From NCBI RefSeq assembly GCF_017377655.1, contig NZ_JAFREL010000116.1, positions 1 to 16,054 on the forward strand: 16,054 bases of DNA, written 5' to 3'. The notes below the pieces were generated by a model. It did not search any database and was not told the DNA's origin. It saw nothing but the letters and a program-made list of their open reading frames with translations. A program made the translations under genes and the position numbers. Shown here one piece after another: positions 14,850 to 16,054 of the stretch (the first letter of the stretch is position 1; the number at the start of each line of letters is the position of its first letter). The DNA is from Candidatus Enterococcus ferrettii (GTDB taxonomy: Bacteria; Bacillota; Bacilli; Lactobacillales; Enterococcaceae).

Positions 14850-15896
14850 ATGAAAGCTACAATTTTTGAAAAAGAAGGACTAGTTACGGTTCAAGAAGTT
14901 GAGAAACCAAGTTTACAAGCGGATGATGATGTAATCATCAAAGTAGTCCGTGCGTGTGTCTGTGGTTCGGATTTGTGGTCTTATGCTCATGGTGATAATA
15001 AAGAAGCCCACTCAGTGAATGATGGTCATGAAGCTTTAGGGATTGTTGAAGAAATTGGCTCAGCAATCACCACTGTAAAGCCAGGAGACTTTGTTATTGT
15101 ACCTTTCACACATGGTTGTGGCGAATGTGATGCTTGTCGTTCAGGTTTTGATGGAACCTGTGATCGTCACCAAGGAGCTACCAACTGGTCTCATGGTTTC
15201 CAATCAGAATACATTCGTTTCCATTATGCTAATTGGGCATTAATCAAAATTCCTGGACAACCGTCTGATTATACTGAAGGAATGATTAAGTCACTTTTGA
15301 CTTTAGCAGATGTCATGCCAACTGGCTATCATGCAGCTCGTTGTGCTCACGTTCAAAAGGGAGATAAAGTTGTTGTCATCGGTGATGGTGCGGTGGGTCA
15401 ATGTGCGGTTATAGCAGCAAAAATGCGTGGGGCTTCTCAGATTGTTCTTATGAGCCGCCATGAAGATCGCCAAGAGATGGCGATACAGTCGGGAGCAACA
15501 GCTATAGTTGCTGAGCGTGGAGAAGAAGGTATTGCAAAAGTCCGTGAAATATTGGGTGGCGGTGCTGACGCAGCTCTTGAGTGTGTGGGGACAGAGGCTG
15601 CAATTGATCAAGCTCTAGGTGTCCTTCATAACGGTGGTCGTGTTGGATACGTTGGTGTTCCGCATTACAGTAACCGACCACTTGGTTCAACCTTTGCACA
15701 AAATATTTTAGTAGCAGGTGGTTCGGCATCTGTAACGACGTATGATAAACAATTCTTATTGAAAGAAGTTTTGGATGGGAATATAAATCCAGGGCGGGTG
15801 TTTACCCAAACTTACGATCTAGATGACATAAATCAAGCTTATCAGGATATGCAAAACCGTAAAACTATCAAATCTATGGTTGTTGTATCTGATTAA
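14850..15896 (+). CDS. Zinc-dependent alcohol dehydrogenase (MDR superfamily)
   Basis: A 348-residue NAD(P)-dependent dehydrogenase of the medium-chain family, oxidising or reducing an alcohol/aldehyde pair in the cytoplasm. Catalytic zinc ligands are C38 (VCGSD), H60 and E61 (GHE). The structural zinc cysteines C90, C93, C96 and C104 are all present. The Rossmann motif GDGAVG (178-183) binds the cofactor, and the LGGGADAALECVG stretch (235-247) follows as usual. The length is standard. The frame is open to an ATG at 14796, but that ATG directly touches its AAAGGA and would add 18 residues foreign to the family. The tandem ATGs at 14847 and 14850 have a modest AAGG (14837-14840) and fit the family start MKATIF. 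The substrate cannot be told. It may act with the two reductases as part of a carbonyl-detoxifying set, which is inference from position. Confidence 0.9.
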   Translation: MKATIFEKEGLVTVQEVEKPSLQADDDVIIKVVRACVCGSDLWSYAHGDNKEAHSVNDGHEALGIVEEIGSAITTVKPGDFVIVPFTHGCGECDACRSGFDGTCDRHQGATNWSHGFQSEYIRFHYANWALIKIPGQPSDYTEGMIKSLLTLADVMPTGYHAARCAHVQKGDKVVVIGDGAVGQCAVIAAKMRGASQIVLMSRHEDRQEMAIQSGATAIVAERGEEGIAKVREILGGGADAALECVGTEAAIDQALGVLHNGGRVGYVGVPHYSNRPLGSTFAQNILVAGGSASVTTYDKQFLLKEVLDGNINPGRVFTQTYDLDDINQAYQDMQNRKTIKSMVVVSD

Positions 15897-16054
15897 TTTC
15901 AAGAGTGAGATTTTTAGTTATACTTGATGATTTAGAAGAGATTATTCTGTACTATTTAGTATGAGTATATGAGGTCTTTAAACTATAAAAGAGTGCTGAA
16001 TTTTTCTAAAGAGGTTGTAGTTGTTAATCAGAAAAAGTTGGCACCTGGAAATCA

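Noticed and set aside
15897..16054. A gene or terminator behind the dehydrogenase
   Set aside because: No open frame with a ribosome site and no hairpin with a T run is visible in these 158 bases.

Overview
The window looks like chromosomal DNA of a low-GC Gram-positive coccus, most likely Enterococcus. The evidence is a complete WxL surface-protein operon (small WxL, DUF916/DUF3324 protein, LPXTG protein, large WxL protein), GGAGG-type ribosome sites, a winged-helix regulator with a degenerate receiver, and the general gene style. I cannot name the species.

Bases 1-1686 form a cassette. A tyrosine recombinase with a full catalytic set is bounded by perfect 22-bp inverted repeats, the left one lying exactly at the window edge. 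Just inside the left repeat a good promoter (TTGATT-17-TACAAT) points outward. Behind the recombinase lie a terminator and no convincing outward promoter. If the recombinase inverts the DNA between the repeats, this promoter would be turned to face the WxL operon. That makes the cassette a candidate self-encoded ON/OFF switch for a surface complex, and it is the most interesting part of the window. The switching itself is inference.

Bases 1687-7937 hold the WxL operon. An upstream region with a possible operator over its promoter leads into a small WxL protein, an intrinsic terminator that probably sets a higher dose of that protein, and then four tightly spaced or overlapping genes: the WxL-interacting membrane protein, the LPXTG protein, a 1120-residue WxL protein with four fibronectin-III-like repeats, and a small two-helix membrane protein. 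Together they would build a cell-wall-attached surface complex.

Bases 8002-9299 carry two related regulators. The first is a wreck (ATG changed to ATA, a one-base frameshift, no DNA-binding half). The second is intact but lacks the phosphorylatable aspartate. A terminator closes the region.

Bases 9712-11505 hold four unrecognised or poorly known genes, most of them membrane proteins (a 38-codon gene, a PH-like membrane protein, a four-helix protein and a YcxB-like protein).

Bases 11506-15896 are a redox-flavoured accessory region: an orphan MerR-type promoter with a 19-bp spacer, a decayed leader, two RibD-C/dihydrofolate-reductase-like paralogs, a cyclophilin-like lipoprotein between them, a deletion scar joining the start of a response regulator to the end of a 6-phospho-beta-glucosidase, and a zinc-dependent alcohol dehydrogenase. 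The number of gene relics (three clear, others possible) marks this as a plastic part of the genome.
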